Below are positions 1 through 8,368 of a stretch of 21,178 bases of DNA, in pieces. The stretch spans positions 1 to 21,178 of the forward strand of contig JBBQLP010000046.1 in the NCBI GenBank assembly GCA_038327995.1. The letters run 5' to 3'. The stretch is from CAIOYC01 sp038327995. Lineage in GTDB: Bacteria > Pseudomonadota > Alphaproteobacteria > Caulobacterales > Caulobacteraceae. Below the pieces are notes generated by a model, which was not told where the DNA came from, made no database searches, and saw only the letters and a program-made list of their open reading frames with translations. Positions within the stretch are counted from its first letter, which is position 1. Each line of letters opens with the position of its first letter. The translations under genes were made by a program, and so were the position numbers.

Positions 1-1
1 C

Positions 2-151
2 GAGAGGTCCCTCAACGGCTCGGGCCGGGTGCTGGTGCGCGCTTCAGGCACCGAACCCCTCATCCGCGTCATGGCCGAAGGTGACGATGAGCGACTAGTC
101 GCAAGAGTAGTCCAGGCTATCGCCCACGCCGTGAAACAGGCGACGGCGTGA
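2..151 (+). CDS. glmM: Phosphoglucosamine mutase, C-terminal fragment
   Basis: Only the last 49 codons are in the window; the 5' part lies to the left. The reading frame from base 2 to the TGA at 149-151 contains GRVLVRASGTEPLIRVMAEG, the phosphate-binding loop of the C-terminal domain of alpha-D-phosphohexomutases. The sequence RxSGTEP...RVMxEG is typical of GlmM, which interconverts glucosamine-6-phosphate and glucosamine-1-phosphate in the cytoplasm on the way to UDP-GlcNAc, peptidoglycan and LPS. The short helical tail after the loop is also usual for GlmM. Another phosphohexomutase (ManB/Pgm) is possible, but the MAEG form of the loop favours GlmM. There is a 94-base gap to the next gene on the same strand. 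Confidence 0.85.
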   Translation, partial: ERSLNGSGRVLVRASGTEPLIRVMAEGDDERLVARVVQAIAHAVKQATA

Positions 152-245
152 GACCGCGACGCAAAGCCTGTCCCCTCAGACGAATATCTGTAACAAAACA
201 CCGCCAAGGTGGCAGGACACGCGCCCTCGCGCTCCAAGGACGCCT

Positions 246-2111
246 ATGATCCGTTTCGCCGCTCCCGTGTTCGCCCTGCTCGTCTTGAGCGCGGCCTCGC
301 CCTCCCTCGCAAAGCCCCACCGCGCAAAGCCCGTATCCTCCAGGCCAGCCCCACACAACATCATCCTGTTCGTGGCGGATGGGCTGCGCTCAGGCATCGT
401 CAACGACGAGACCGCTCCGGTCATGGCGGCTATCCGGCGCGAGGGGGTGGATTTTCACAACAGCCACGCCCTCTATCCCACCGTCACCACGGTCAATGGC
501 TCGGCCATCGCCACCGGGCACCGGATTGGCGATACGGGCAATTTTGGCAACACGATCTGGATCGGCGCGGCGGTCAACCCGAATAGTCCCTCGCGGTTCG
601 CGGCGGTGGAGGACGACGACACCCTGCTGGGCCTGAACAAGCATTTCGGTGGGAATTATCTGCACGAGCAGAGCTTGATGGCGAGCGCCCGCGCTGCAGG
701 ATTTCAGACCGCCATCGTCGGCAAACTCGGCCCGGCCATCGAACAGGACGTGACCGCACGCGACGGCAAGAAGACGATCATCATCGATGACGACACCGGC
801 ACGCCCAATGGAGTTCCTTTAGCCCCGGACGTCAAGGCCGCGATCAAGACGGCGGGTCTGCCCACCATCGCGGAAGATCGGGGGCTGAACGGCGATGCGG
901 GGGACAATGTTCGCGCGGGCGTGCGCGTCGCCAACGTGCAGCAACAGGACTGGATGACCGCCGTCGCCACCAAGGTCATCCTGCCCCGAATGAAGGCGAA
1001 GAAGGCCCCCTTCTTCATGGTCTTCTGGTCGCGCGACCCTGACGGCACGCAGCACAACACAGGCGACAGCCTGCACACGCTAAAGCCCGGCATAAACGGC
1101 CCGACTGCGCTGGCGGGGATCAGGAACGCAGACAATGATCTCGGCAGGCTCCGCGAGGCGCTTAAGACACTGGGTCTCGACAAAACCACAGACATCGTCG
1201 TCACCGCCGATCACGGCTTTTCCGTCGCCTCCAAGGAAAGCGCCACAAGCCTGGCCGCCAAGGCAGCCTATGCGGACGTGCACGAGCATTTCCTGCCGCA
1301 AGGGTTTTTGGGGATCGATCTCGGCGCCGCGCTTGGCTTGCCGGTGTTCGACGGCGCCGGGTTGCCGGTCGATCTGAAGGGCGGCTTTCATCCCAAGGGC
1401 GACGGCGTGCTTCTGGGCGCCGATCCCGCTCACCCCGAGGTCATCATCGCCGGACAGGGCGGCACGGATCTGATCTGGCTGCCCGCTGGCAAGGACCAGA
1501 AAGCCCGGGCGGAGAAGATCGTCTCCATTCTGACAACGGAAGACTACGTTTCGGCACTGTTCGTGGACGACGCTCTGGGCCCGATCCCCGGAACCTTGCC
1601 GCTCAGCGCCATCGGGTTGAGGGGCGCGGCCCTGACCCAGCACCCAAGCATCATCGTCGGCTTCAAGAGCTTCTCCACCGGCTGCGAAAACCCCGAGCTT
1701 TGCGCCGCTGAAGTGGCCGACACCTATCTGCAGCAGGGCCAGGGTATCCACGGCTCGTTCAGCCGCGCCGACACCCACAACTTCATGGCCGCCATCGGCC
1801 CGGATTTCAAAACCGGGTTCAAGGACCCCTCCCCCGTCTCCAACGCCGACCTCGCCCCAACCATGGCCAGGATCATGGGACTGACGATGCCGTCCAAGGG
1901 CTCACTGAGGGGCCGGGTGGCGGAGGAGGCGCTGGTCGGCGGCGGTGCGCCGAGCTTCACCGTTACACCCCGGACGATCCAATCCGGTGTGGCCGCCAAC
2001 GGATTTCTCACCGTTCTCGACGTGCAGACATTGAAGCCCGCCAAAGGCGAGCCGGTCGACTATCTGGACGCCGCCGGGATGCCGGGACGGGTGGTAGGCC
2101 TTCGGCCCTGA
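246..2111 (+). CDS. Secreted alkaline-phosphatase-superfamily phosphodiesterase/phosphatase
   Basis: 621 aa. ATG at 246 is preceded by AAGGA at 236-240, five bases upstream, which supports this start. Residues 1-22 form a Sec signal peptide ending SPSLA, so the enzyme is probably periplasmic. The fold is the alkaline phosphatase / nucleotide pyrophosphatase type. FVADG gives metal ligand D45. YPTVTTVNG (77-85) places a Thr, probably T81, at the nucleophile position, as in NPP-type phosphodiesterases. DPDGTQH (266-272) and TADHG (D322, H323) give the second metal cluster, and DTHNF (H511) supplies the last histidine. Proteins like this are usually annotated as alkaline phosphatase family, nucleotide pyrophosphatase or phosphodiesterase. 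The substrate cannot be told from sequence. The region between the TADHG and final His motifs (about 330-505) is long, suggesting an inserted cap. It ends 31 bases from the convergent transporter gene. Confidence 0.85.
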   Translation: MIRFAAPVFALLVLSAASPSLAKPHRAKPVSSRPAPHNIILFVADGLRSGIVNDETAPVMAAIRREGVDFHNSHALYPTVTTVNGSAIATGHRIGDTGNFGNTIWIGAAVNPNSPSRFAAVEDDDTLLGLNKHFGGNYLHEQSLMASARAAGFQTAIVGKLGPAIEQDVTARDGKKTIIIDDDTGTPNGVPLAPDVKAAIKTAGLPTIAEDRGLNGDAGDNVRAGVRVANVQQQDWMTAVATKVILPRMKAKKAPFFMVFWSRDPDGTQHNTGDSLHTLKPGINGPTALAGIRNADNDLGRLREALKTLGLDKTTDIVVTADHGFSVASKESATSLAAKAAYADVHEHFLPQGFLGIDLGAALGLPVFDGAGLPVDLKGGFHPKGDGVLLGADPAHPEVIIAGQGGTDLIWLPAGKDQKARAEKIVSILTTEDYVSALFVDDALGPIPGTLPLSAIGLRGAALTQHPSIIVGFKSFSTGCENPELCAAEVADTYLQQGQGIHGSFSRADTHNFMAAIGPDFKTGFKDPSPVSNADLAPTMARIMGLTMPSKGSLRGRVAEEALVGGGAPSFTVTPRTIQSGVAANGFLTVLDVQTLKPAKGEPVDYLDAAGMPGRVVGLRP

Positions 2112-2142
2112 CGGCCCCCTGCGAGGCGACCTGTCAGTCGGC

Positions 2143-3417
2143 TCAATCCGCCGGAACGGTCTCTCCGAACGCCTTGCCCTTCGCCTCAGGCCCGAACCAG
2201 GTGAGGACGGCGATCAGCACCGCAACCGTGCCCGCCACCAGAGCCAGGGCGAGGCCGTAGTTGTCCTTGCCCGCCACATCTTTATGCGTTTCAGCAATCC
2301 GCCCCTGAAAGTAGGCGTTGCCAGCCGCGAGCAAGTTGCCGAACTGGTAGGCGGCGCCCGGGAAGGTGCCGCGCGCGCCATCGGGGGATAGCTCGTTCAG
2401 GTGCACCGGAATGATGCCCCACGCCCCCTGAACCGAAATCTGCATCAGAAATCCACCAATGCCGAGGATCAGCGGCGTCGCGCCGAACGCCCAGAAGGGC
2501 AGCACCGGCAGGGCGATCAGGGCGGCGAAGACGATGGCCCTGCGTCGTCCTATCTTCTCCGACCAAGCCCCGAACGCCGCGCCGCCGAGGATCGCGCCGA
2601 CGTTCATCACCGCCGTCAGCATCCCGGTCATCTGCGGCGTGAAGCCGTGCTGCACGCGCAGGAAGGTGGCGTAGTTGTCCTGGGTGCCGTGGCTGAAGAA
2701 GTTGAAGCCGGTCATCAGGATCACGACGTAGAGCGCCCGCTTCCAATGCTGGCCGATGACCGCAAGGGCGTTGATCTTTTCTTTCGCCTTTCCGCGATTA
2801 GCCTCCCAGGCAGGGGATTCCTGCACGTGGCGGCGGATGTAGAGCACAAGCAGCGCCGGGAGCACGCCCAGCAGGAACAGCACTCGCCAGCTCGCCAGCC
2901 CCGGGAACCACTGGGCAAAATGCGGGTAGAGGAACCAGAATACCAGCGCGCCCAGAAGCTGACCCAAGGCATAGCCCTCTTGTAGCAGGCCTGAGATCAC
3001 GCCCCGGCTCTTCACCGGCACGCTCTCCAGCACCAGCGAGGCGCCGATGCCCCACTCGCCTCCCATGGCGAAGCCAAACAGGGTGCGCAGGATCAACAGC
3101 ACGATCAGGTTGGGCGAAAAGGCCGACAGAAGCGCGAACAGGGCGTAGAGCGCCACGTCGATCTGCAGGATCGGCTTGCGCCCGAACTTGTCGGCCAGCC
3201 AGCCGAAGAACAAGGCCCCAAAGGGCCGCGCCGCGAGCGTGAGCGTCAGGCTGAGCAGGACCGCGCTCTTCTCGGCGTGGAACTCCTTAGCCACCTCCGT
3301 CACCACGAAGGTCAAAAGGAAGAAATCGAAGGCGTCGAGAGTCCAGCCCAGGAGGCTGGCGGTAAAAGCCGACCGCTGCTGTTTGTTCAGCCCGCGTAGC
3401 TCGTCGATGATAACCAC
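2143..3417 (-). CDS. MFS transporter, SHS (sialate/lactate:H+ symporter) type
   Basis: 424 aa with about 12 hydrophobic segments, the normal length for the major facilitator superfamily. TM1 carries LGWTLDAFDFFLLTF with acidic residues D28 and D31. The loop between TM2 and TM3 has the MFS signature GWLADKFGRKP at about 72-82, preceded by AARPFG. TM4 carries GFAMGGEWGIGASLVLE. These are features of the metabolite:H+ and sialate:H+ symporter groups, which include bacterial lactate/pyruvate and sialic acid carriers, so proton-coupled uptake of a carboxylate across the inner membrane is likely. The substrate is unproven. The start is GTG at 3415-3417, with a purine-rich GAGGG about eight bases upstream; no closer ATG fits. 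The gene lies 65 bases downstream of the autotransporter on the same strand and convergent to the phosphodiesterase. Confidence 0.85.
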   Translation of the reverse strand: MVIIDELRGLNKQQRSAFTASLLGWTLDAFDFFLLTFVVTEVAKEFHAEKSAVLLSLTLTLAARPFGALFFGWLADKFGRKPILQIDVALYALFALLSAFSPNLIVLLILRTLFGFAMGGEWGIGASLVLESVPVKSRGVISGLLQEGYALGQLLGALVFWFLYPHFAQWFPGLASWRVLFLLGVLPALLVLYIRRHVQESPAWEANRGKAKEKINALAVIGQHWKRALYVVILMTGFNFFSHGTQDNYATFLRVQHGFTPQMTGMLTAVMNVGAILGGAAFGAWSEKIGRRRAIVFAALIALPVLPFWAFGATPLILGIGGFLMQISVQGAWGIIPVHLNELSPDGARGTFPGAAYQFGNLLAAGNAYFQGRIAETHKDVAGKDNYGLALALVAGTVAVLIAVLTWFGPEAKGKAFGETVPAD

Positions 3418-3482
3418 GGTTCGCGCCCTCGCCCCTTACGAAGCGCGAGCTTGGCGTGATCCCCCTGGGGTCGCAACCCGCT

Positions 3483-6400
3483 TTAGAACAGCACCCGCAC
3501 GGACAGTTTCAGGTCGCCCTCGACGTATTTGCTCTGGGCCTCGCCGCCCGCTTCCAGGCCGACCTCATAATATTCGCCCGACGCCTTCAGCTTGGCGCGG
3601 ATCAGGCCGCTTGCGCCGGTGAAGTCGCCGGGGGTGAGGGTGAAGGATTGACCGCCGGTGTAGTGCGCCGTGGTCGAACCTGCATTCCCTGTGAACACGT
3701 CGCGCACGCCGAGTTCGAGTTGTGGGCGCCAGACGAAGCCGGTCCCGTATTTGGCGCCGAACACCATCGACGCCGTACCCGACGCTTCGTCGCCGGTGCG
3801 GTTGTCGACGTTGAGGTTGAACGCCGGGCCGCCATTGCGCTCGGAATAGCTGCCTTCGCTCAGGCGGAAATAATCCACCCGCACCTGCGGCCGCACGAAG
3901 AAGGTCACGCCGAGCGGAATCTCATATCCCGCACCGAAATGCCCGGTCAGCGAATAACCGCTCCAGCTCTCTTTGGTGGTGCGGCTGAGGGTGAGCTGCC
4001 CGGTCGGACCAGTTTGAAGGAGTTGCCGCCGGCCGGTGAATGAATCATAACCCGCCGCGACCCGCGCATCGAGCAGCAGGCCGCTAAGTTCGCCCTGCCA
4101 GTAAACCCCGCCCTCGAGTTGCGATAGCCCGGTGCGATTGTCGCCGGGCGCATGGGGATCGCCGAGGTTGATCGCCACGAAAGATGCTGTCGCTCCCACG
4201 GCGCCGAGACCAAAGCCGCCGGTCTCTACTCCGCCGACGAAGCCGAAGCCGCCCGCGCGGAAGCCTGCTGTGTCGCCGCGTGATTGCTGAGCGCCAATGA
4301 AGAACTGCTGCGCCCAGGCGCCGCGGGTGCCCGACGGATTGGAAATCTCGTTGGGCTCGCCGGTCAAGCGCGAGATCGTGCGCGAGGCCTGACTGGCGGC
4401 ACGGAACAGGCCACCTGCATATTCCGGCAGGAACTGGCGATAGAGGCCGAGGAAGCCCGCCTGTGTGGTCTGGCCGAAGAGCGCGCTCTGCACCGCCGGA
4501 TCGCTGGGCACGGCGGCGTAGATCGCGGGGAGCGCGCCCCCTTCGGATGGGCTGAGGCCGATCTCCGACGCCGTCTTCTGGCGGATCGTCAGGTTCAGCG
4601 TGCCTGCCGCCGTGTTCGATGTGACGGAAGCGGCAAATAGGAAGGGCACGGTGGCGGCCAAGGTCGCATCGGCGCCGCCCACCGTCAGCGTCGTCGCCTT
4701 GATGAGGGTGTAGGTTTGCGGCCCGGTCAGGGTCGAGATTATGTCGACGCCGAGCTTGGCCCCCGCCGCGATATTGGCGGTTCCGTTGACGATAAAGTTG
4801 GTGGCTAGGTGGTTTACCGGATCGATGGCGAAGACAAGCGTGCCGCTGGCGCCAACATTGAGGCTCGTGGCCGTCAGGGTAACAGGGTTGGTGGTGGTCA
4901 ACGATCCATTGGCGACGTTCAGCGCCAACGCCGTCCCGCCATAGGCCAGACTGCCGGAGTAGGTCGCGCCATTGTCGATGGTGAAGGCCGCTGTCCCCGA
5001 ACCCAGATTCAGGCCTCCTGCAACGGTCCCCGCGAGCAGGTTCACCCGATTGGGCCCGGAGCCCAGAAACACATCGCCAACGAGGGATGGTGCAATCGGC
5101 GTCGTTGTTGTCGTCGTCACCCCGTTGACGGTGGTCGATGTGGTGATCGCCGCGCCCGTGGTGTTCTGGTGAACCGATCCCGTTGTAACCGTGGTGGTGG
5201 TTACGCCGTTCGTCGTGGTGGCGGTGGAGATGATATCGGGCGCCTGATGGATGTCCAGTGTCACGCCCGCAGTGTTGCTGGCCAGATTGAGCGCCGTCGT
5301 CTTGCCCGTGAATGTGTCCGTGGTGGTTACGCCGCTGACCGTGGTGACATTCGGGTTGATCACGGCTGCGATCCGCCCGGTGAGGTCCACGTTGGAGAGG
5401 CTGCCACTGACGTCGTTCACCGCCGTGGCGGAGTTCTGGTCGCCGCTGGCGGTCGCCGCTAGCAAGCCTGTGACGCTCAGAGTGGGCACGGACGCTCCCG
5501 CGCCGATCGAAAGCGCAGTGGATGAACCAGTGTAGGTGGTCGGCTGGCCTGTCGTCGCATTCGGCAAAGGATTGGAGCTAAGCGCATTGACCGTGCCGCC
5601 GATGATGATCGACGGGACGACCGAACCCGTGTTGACCAGTATGGCCGTCGCGGTGCTTCCGTAGGCGATGGCGGTGATGGATCCGGTAATCCGCGCGCCA
5701 CCGTCGATGTGAACCGTGCCCGTGCCGCTCCCGTCGCCGATCTGCAGCGCTGTCGCCGAGACCCCGTCCAGAACGCCCAAGCCCGATATGGAACCGCCGA
5801 CAATAAGGCCGTAAGGGTTGGCGGGCGAAGTCGTCAATTGCACCGCGCCGAGGTGAACATCGCGTCCCGCTGCGCCAATCAGTAGACCCGGGGCTCTGCC
5901 GAAGCTGCTGATGAGCCCCTGACCTTCCGAAGAATCCGGAATGCCGTCGCCGTCAACGTCGGCGGTGGAGCCCGTTGCGGTGTTTGTGGGCTGGACCCCG
6001 ATGAAGACGCCGCCACCGACATTGGCCGCGATCACAACGGCCGGGCCGCCCTGCTGAGTCTCTGACCCCGTTGCCTGGATGAGCGCCTGCGTTGCGTTTA
6101 CAGGGGACCGCGTGGTCGCGCCATAACCCGTAGCGCTGGCGGACGCATACAGACTGAACCGGCCCGTGACATCGCCGCTCAGCACGATGGCGCTGGAGTT
6201 TGCGCCGGTAGCGGTTGTCGATCCTGTGACCAGCACGTTCCCGGAAACGCCGCCGGTCTCTCGCAAGGCCGCACCGTTGTCGCCGGTCAACGTAATCGAA
6301 CCCGCATTGGTCAAATTGCCGGTCAGGGCCGCTTCAGCCGAAATACCGTAGGAATTGTTGCCGGTAACGACGACCGTGCCAGTGGTCGCGTTGATCAGGT

Positions 6401-6860
6401 CGCCGACGAAGGGCGTGGAGCCCTGCACCAGAACACCATAACGGGACTTGCCCGGCCCGCCGCCCTTGGCGAAAGGCGCCTCGACCACGCCGTCGCTGTT
6501 GGTGTCGGTCGGGGGCGTGCTTTCGGTGATCGAGATCGCGCCCGAGTTGGTGAACGAACCCGTGCGTCCCCCCGACAACAACACGCCGATGGCGCCGTCC
6601 ACGTCCTTGAATGAAATCGTCCCTTCGTTGGTCACCTTGTTGTTGCTGTCGATGACCACGGCCGCCGTGTTCGGCGAAGTGAGGGTGATCGAAGCGCCTA
6701 AAGCAATATCGATATCGTCTCGCGCGCCATTGTTGGCGGTCGAGGTCGCTATTGGCGTGGTGCGCGCTGTCGACACCGTCGTGGTGGCAAATGACGCGCC
6801 CGCACTGGCTAGGAACCACAAGGGAGCAAGGGCCGCCGCAGCAGTCAAAGTCTTACGCAT
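3483..6860 (-). CDS. Autotransporter with C-terminal outer-membrane beta barrel
   Basis: 1125 aa. Residues 1-25 are a signal peptide (MRKTL, hydrophobic core, ASAGASFA). The passenger, about 26-840, is low in Cys and rich in Thr, Ala, Gly, Asn and Val. It has recurring short beta-strand units such as NxGxIxxT and GNLTNAGSITLTG, which predict a right-handed beta-helix or stalk. Two Asp-rich loops, DTNSDGVVEA near 118-127 and DVDGDGIPDSSE near 300-311, look like calcium-binding EF-hand or thrombospondin-type-3 repeats. A Thr-rich repeat block lies near 502-588. The barrel (PF03797-like) starts near TRGAWAQQFF at about 844 and ends in alternating residues with terminal LF, as the BAM complex requires. 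It is expected to be surface-displayed or released; the function (adhesion, biofilm or enzyme) is unknown and no protease or lipase motif is visible. The ATG at 6860 has no strong Shine-Dalgarno. Confidence 0.88.
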   Translation of the reverse strand: MRKTLTAAAALAPLWFLASAGASFATTTVSTARTTPIATSTANNGARDDIDIALGASITLTSPNTAAVVIDSNNKVTNEGTISFKDVDGAIGVLLSGGRTGSFTNSGAISITESTPPTDTNSDGVVEAPFAKGGGPGKSRYGVLVQGSTPFVGDLINATTGTVVVTGNNSYGISAEAALTGNLTNAGSITLTGDNGAALRETGGVSGNVLVTGSTTATGANSSAIVLSGDVTGRFSLYASASATGYGATTRSPVNATQALIQATGSETQQGGPAVVIAANVGGGVFIGVQPTNTATGSTADVDGDGIPDSSEGQGLISSFGRAPGLLIGAAGRDVHLGAVQLTTSPANPYGLIVGGSISGLGVLDGVSATALQIGDGSGTGTVHIDGGARITGSITAIAYGSTATAILVNTGSVVPSIIIGGTVNALSSNPLPNATTGQPTTYTGSSTALSIGAGASVPTLSVTGLLAATASGDQNSATAVNDVSGSLSNVDLTGRIAAVINPNVTTVSGVTTTDTFTGKTTALNLASNTAGVTLDIHQAPDIISTATTTNGVTTTTVTTGSVHQNTTGAAITTSTTVNGVTTTTTTPIAPSLVGDVFLGSGPNRVNLLAGTVAGGLNLGSGTAAFTIDNGATYSGSLAYGGTALALNVANGSLTTTNPVTLTATSLNVGASGTLVFAIDPVNHLATNFIVNGTANIAAGAKLGVDIISTLTGPQTYTLIKATTLTVGGADATLAATVPFLFAASVTSNTAAGTLNLTIRQKTASEIGLSPSEGGALPAIYAAVPSDPAVQSALFGQTTQAGFLGLYRQFLPEYAGGLFRAASQASRTISRLTGEPNEISNPSGTRGAWAQQFFIGAQQSRGDTAGFRAGGFGFVGGVETGGFGLGAVGATASFVAINLGDPHAPGDNRTGLSQLEGGVYWQGELSGLLLDARVAAGYDSFTGRRQLLQTGPTGQLTLSRTTKESWSGYSLTGHFGAGYEIPLGVTFFVRPQVRVDYFRLSEGSYSERNGGPAFNLNVDNRTGDEASGTASMVFGAKYGTGFVWRPQLELGVRDVFTGNAGSTTAHYTGGQSFTLTPGDFTGASGLIRAKLKASGEYYEVGLEAGGEAQSKYVEGDLKLSVRVLF
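5090..5355 (-). repeat. Thr-rich NGVTTTT repeat block in the autotransporter passenger
   Basis: Read on the minus strand, this stretch encodes three imperfect copies of a unit ending (S/N)GVTTT: TTVSGVTTTDT near residue 504, TTTNGVTTTTVTT near 549, and STTVNGVTTTTTT near 574. They are separated by non-repetitive beta-strand sequence. At DNA level a 15-base word, GTGGTGGTTACGCCG, occurs at 5194-5208 and again at 5320-5334 on the plus strand. This indicates recent duplication or conversion rather than amino-acid convergence alone. Thr-rich segments of this kind are usual in surface stalks and may vary in copy number. Confidence 0.6.
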
Positions 6861-6965
6861 GAAGGATCGATTCGCCGGCGGCTTGAGGAAAATGATTCGT
6901 TAGACGTCCACCAAGTCGGCCAAGCCGCCCGAAGGACATGGAATGGTAGTTCGTTTCAACCGTGG

Positions 6966-6998
6966 AAGACGACCGTGTCAACATTTCGGTCGTCTTTT
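6966..6998 (+). terminator. Perfect 10-bp stem-loop followed by a short T run
   Basis: AAGACGACCG at 6966-6975 pairs exactly with CGGTCGTCTT at 6987-6996 around an 11-base loop, and TT follows directly on the plus strand, giving TCTTTT. The shape fits a rho-independent terminator for plus-strand transcription. No plus-strand gene precedes it, so it could instead be a 5' leader element of the autotransporter transcript, a small-RNA end or a protein-binding palindrome. The stem is certain from the bases; the role is inferred. Confidence 0.4.
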
Positions 6999-7109
6999 AA
7001 CAACAGTGAGAAGCGTTGCCTTATAGGGCTTTTCGACGCTGGTGCGTGTCAATTCTATGCTGCGCCGCACAATAAAAGTAAGGAGTTAGACACATTTTGG
7101 CCGCAATAC

Positions 7110-7125
7110 ACCTGTTATGACAGGT
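7110..7125. promoter_or_regulatory. 16-bp palindrome, possible operator
   Basis: ACCTGT-TATG-ACAGGT has perfect 6-bp arms around a 4-base centre, about 105 bases upstream of the SleB-type hydrolase start. Symmetry and location suggest a dimeric regulator site for one or both divergent genes. No known regulator motif is recognised. A neighbouring interrupted palindrome, GTGTT-N7-AACAC at 7139-7155, may belong to the same control region. Confidence 0.35.
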
Positions 7126-7230
7126 CATCGATAGACCCGTGTTTTATAGGAACACACTCCGCTGACCGGCCAAGCCCGTCAGCGTGATCTCGGGGGGCGC
7201 ATCCTGCCCTCGTCGAATGGGACTTGAGTT

Positions 7231-8361
7231 TTGAGTATCAAACCGCAGGCGCGCGGCAACGCCCGTGCGCTCGTCGGCGCCGTTGCGCTAGGCTCCACCG
7301 TGGGGCTTGCGATAGGGGCCGCATACCTTGCTGGAGGCATGGCGCGCGAAGCTGTCGTCCACGCCCAGATCCAGCGCCTGGCAGGCACGGCTTCGACCGG
7401 CTTTTCCCAGGTTGCGCTTGACGCATCGGCGGCGTCCGATCCTGGCGCCCTGGCCATCGCCCGCCGACACGATCTTTTAGCCAGCGCCGATCTCGACCCA
7501 CGCCAGCGCCGCATCGCTGATCTGGTCGACCGTCTAGGCCATAACGTCTCAAGGGGCTCAGCGTTCCCACAGGCGATTACGCCACAGGTCGCTTCGCCGA
7601 TCCTTCGCGCAAGTTTCACCGCCCCGGTGGCCGCCGCCCCGTTCCAGCTTCGCGGCGCTCTCGATGAATCGCGCGACAGGGAATGCCTGTCGCAGGCCGT
7701 CTATTACGAGGCCCGCGGCGAGACGACCGCCGGTCAGGCTGCGGTCGCGCAAGTGGTGCTGAACCGCGTCCGCCACCCCGCGTTTCCCAAGTCCGTCTGC
7801 GCCGTGGTGTTCCAGGGCGCTCGCACGTCGAGTTGCCAGTTCTCCTTCGCCTGCGACGGCGCGTCGCACCACCCGATCGAGGGACTGGCCTGGCGCCGGG
7901 CCGAAGAGATCGCGGCCAAGGCGCTCGGCGGCGGCGTGATGAGCCAGGTCGGCAACGCCACCCACTTCCATGTGGCCGGGCTCGCCACCGGCTGGGGTCC
8001 CCGCCTGATGCAGGTGGCGCAGATCGGCTCGCACGTCTTCTACCGCTTCGGCGGTCATGCGGGCGGACCGGGAATGTTCCACTCTGAACCGCAACCGTCC
8101 GAAGCGCCGAAGGCGATGGAGATCAAGCCGGTCTTCGCCAGCCTCGCGCCGAACCTTCCCACCGGAGCACAGGCCAGCGAAGCCGCTGGACGCATCTTCA
8201 ACGCCTCTGCGGCCGTCGTTGAGCACGCGGCGGCGGCGGTGGAGAACGTCGCTAAATCGGTGGGTTCGCCCGACCCCAAGCCTGCAACCGTCAAGGCCCC
8301 ACCCGCTGCTCCTGCCCCAGTGTCCGACGATACTGCGGCGAAGACCCAACCGGCAGTTTAA
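7231..8361 (+). CDS. Cell-wall hydrolase, SleB family (Hydrolase_2)
   Basis: 376 aa. The hydrophobic segment near residues 15-37 should be a signal anchor or uncleaved signal. The catalytic domain, about 145-275, contains the family signature: RECLSQAVYYEARGE with glutamates E160 and E164, then GQAAVAQVVLNRVRHPAFP, CQFSFACDG and ATHFHV. This is the SleB/CwlJ-like lytic transglycosylase or glucosaminidase fold (PF07486), common in alphaproteobacteria, which cleaves peptidoglycan in the periplasm. The tail from about 280 is rich in Ala, Pro and Val and looks disordered. An in-frame stop sits at 7225-7227, so TTG at 7231 is the first usable start, preceded by a weak GAATGGGA. Starting later, at M37, would remove the membrane segment. 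The gene converges with the SDR gene seven bases away. Confidence 0.85.
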   Translation: MSIKPQARGNARALVGAVALGSTVGLAIGAAYLAGGMAREAVVHAQIQRLAGTASTGFSQVALDASAASDPGALAIARRHDLLASADLDPRQRRIADLVDRLGHNVSRGSAFPQAITPQVASPILRASFTAPVAAAPFQLRGALDESRDRECLSQAVYYEARGETTAGQAAVAQVVLNRVRHPAFPKSVCAVVFQGARTSSCQFSFACDGASHHPIEGLAWRRAEEIAAKALGGGVMSQVGNATHFHVAGLATGWGPRLMQVAQIGSHVFYRFGGHAGGPGMFHSEPQPSEAPKAMEIKPVFASLAPNLPTGAQASEAAGRIFNASAAVVEHAAAAVENVAKSVGSPDPKPATVKAPPAAPAPVSDDTAAKTQPAV

Positions 8362-8368
8362 GGCCCTC

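Larger units (their letters stand above)
6861..7230. promoter_or_regulatory. AT-richer divergent intergenic region between autotransporter and SleB genes
   Basis: 370 bases without a convincing gene, between two divergently transcribed genes whose promoters must lie here. The part from about 6980 to 7160 is visibly AT-richer than the flanking coding DNA. It holds a 10-bp perfect stem-loop (6966-6996), a 16-bp palindrome ACCTGTTATGACAGGT (7110-7125) and a 17-bp interrupted palindrome with arms GTGTT/AACAC (7139-7155). A TTGACA hexamer on the minus strand (6981 to 6976) could be a -35 element for the autotransporter, but I see no matching -10 at 16-18 bases. No paired TTAA-N7-TTAA CtrA-type site is evident. 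A 70-codon frame at 6975-7187 is considered spurious. Confidence 0.55.

Noticed and set aside
177..245. Possible Pho box upstream of the phosphodiesterase gene
   Set aside because: One CTGTAAC half-site at 188-194 is present but the second 11-base-spaced repeat is missing.
4809..5462. Long plus-strand reading frame (217 codons) opposite the autotransporter passenger
   Set aside because: It is rich in Arg, Gly and Cys, has no domain or ribosome-binding site, and is the shadow of the GC-rich repetitive gene on the other strand.
6975..7187. 70-codon plus-strand frame in the AT-rich spacer
   Set aside because: Its GTG start lies inside the stem-loop, there is no Shine-Dalgarno, and the product has no recognisable feature. 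It cannot be fully excluded as a small protein.
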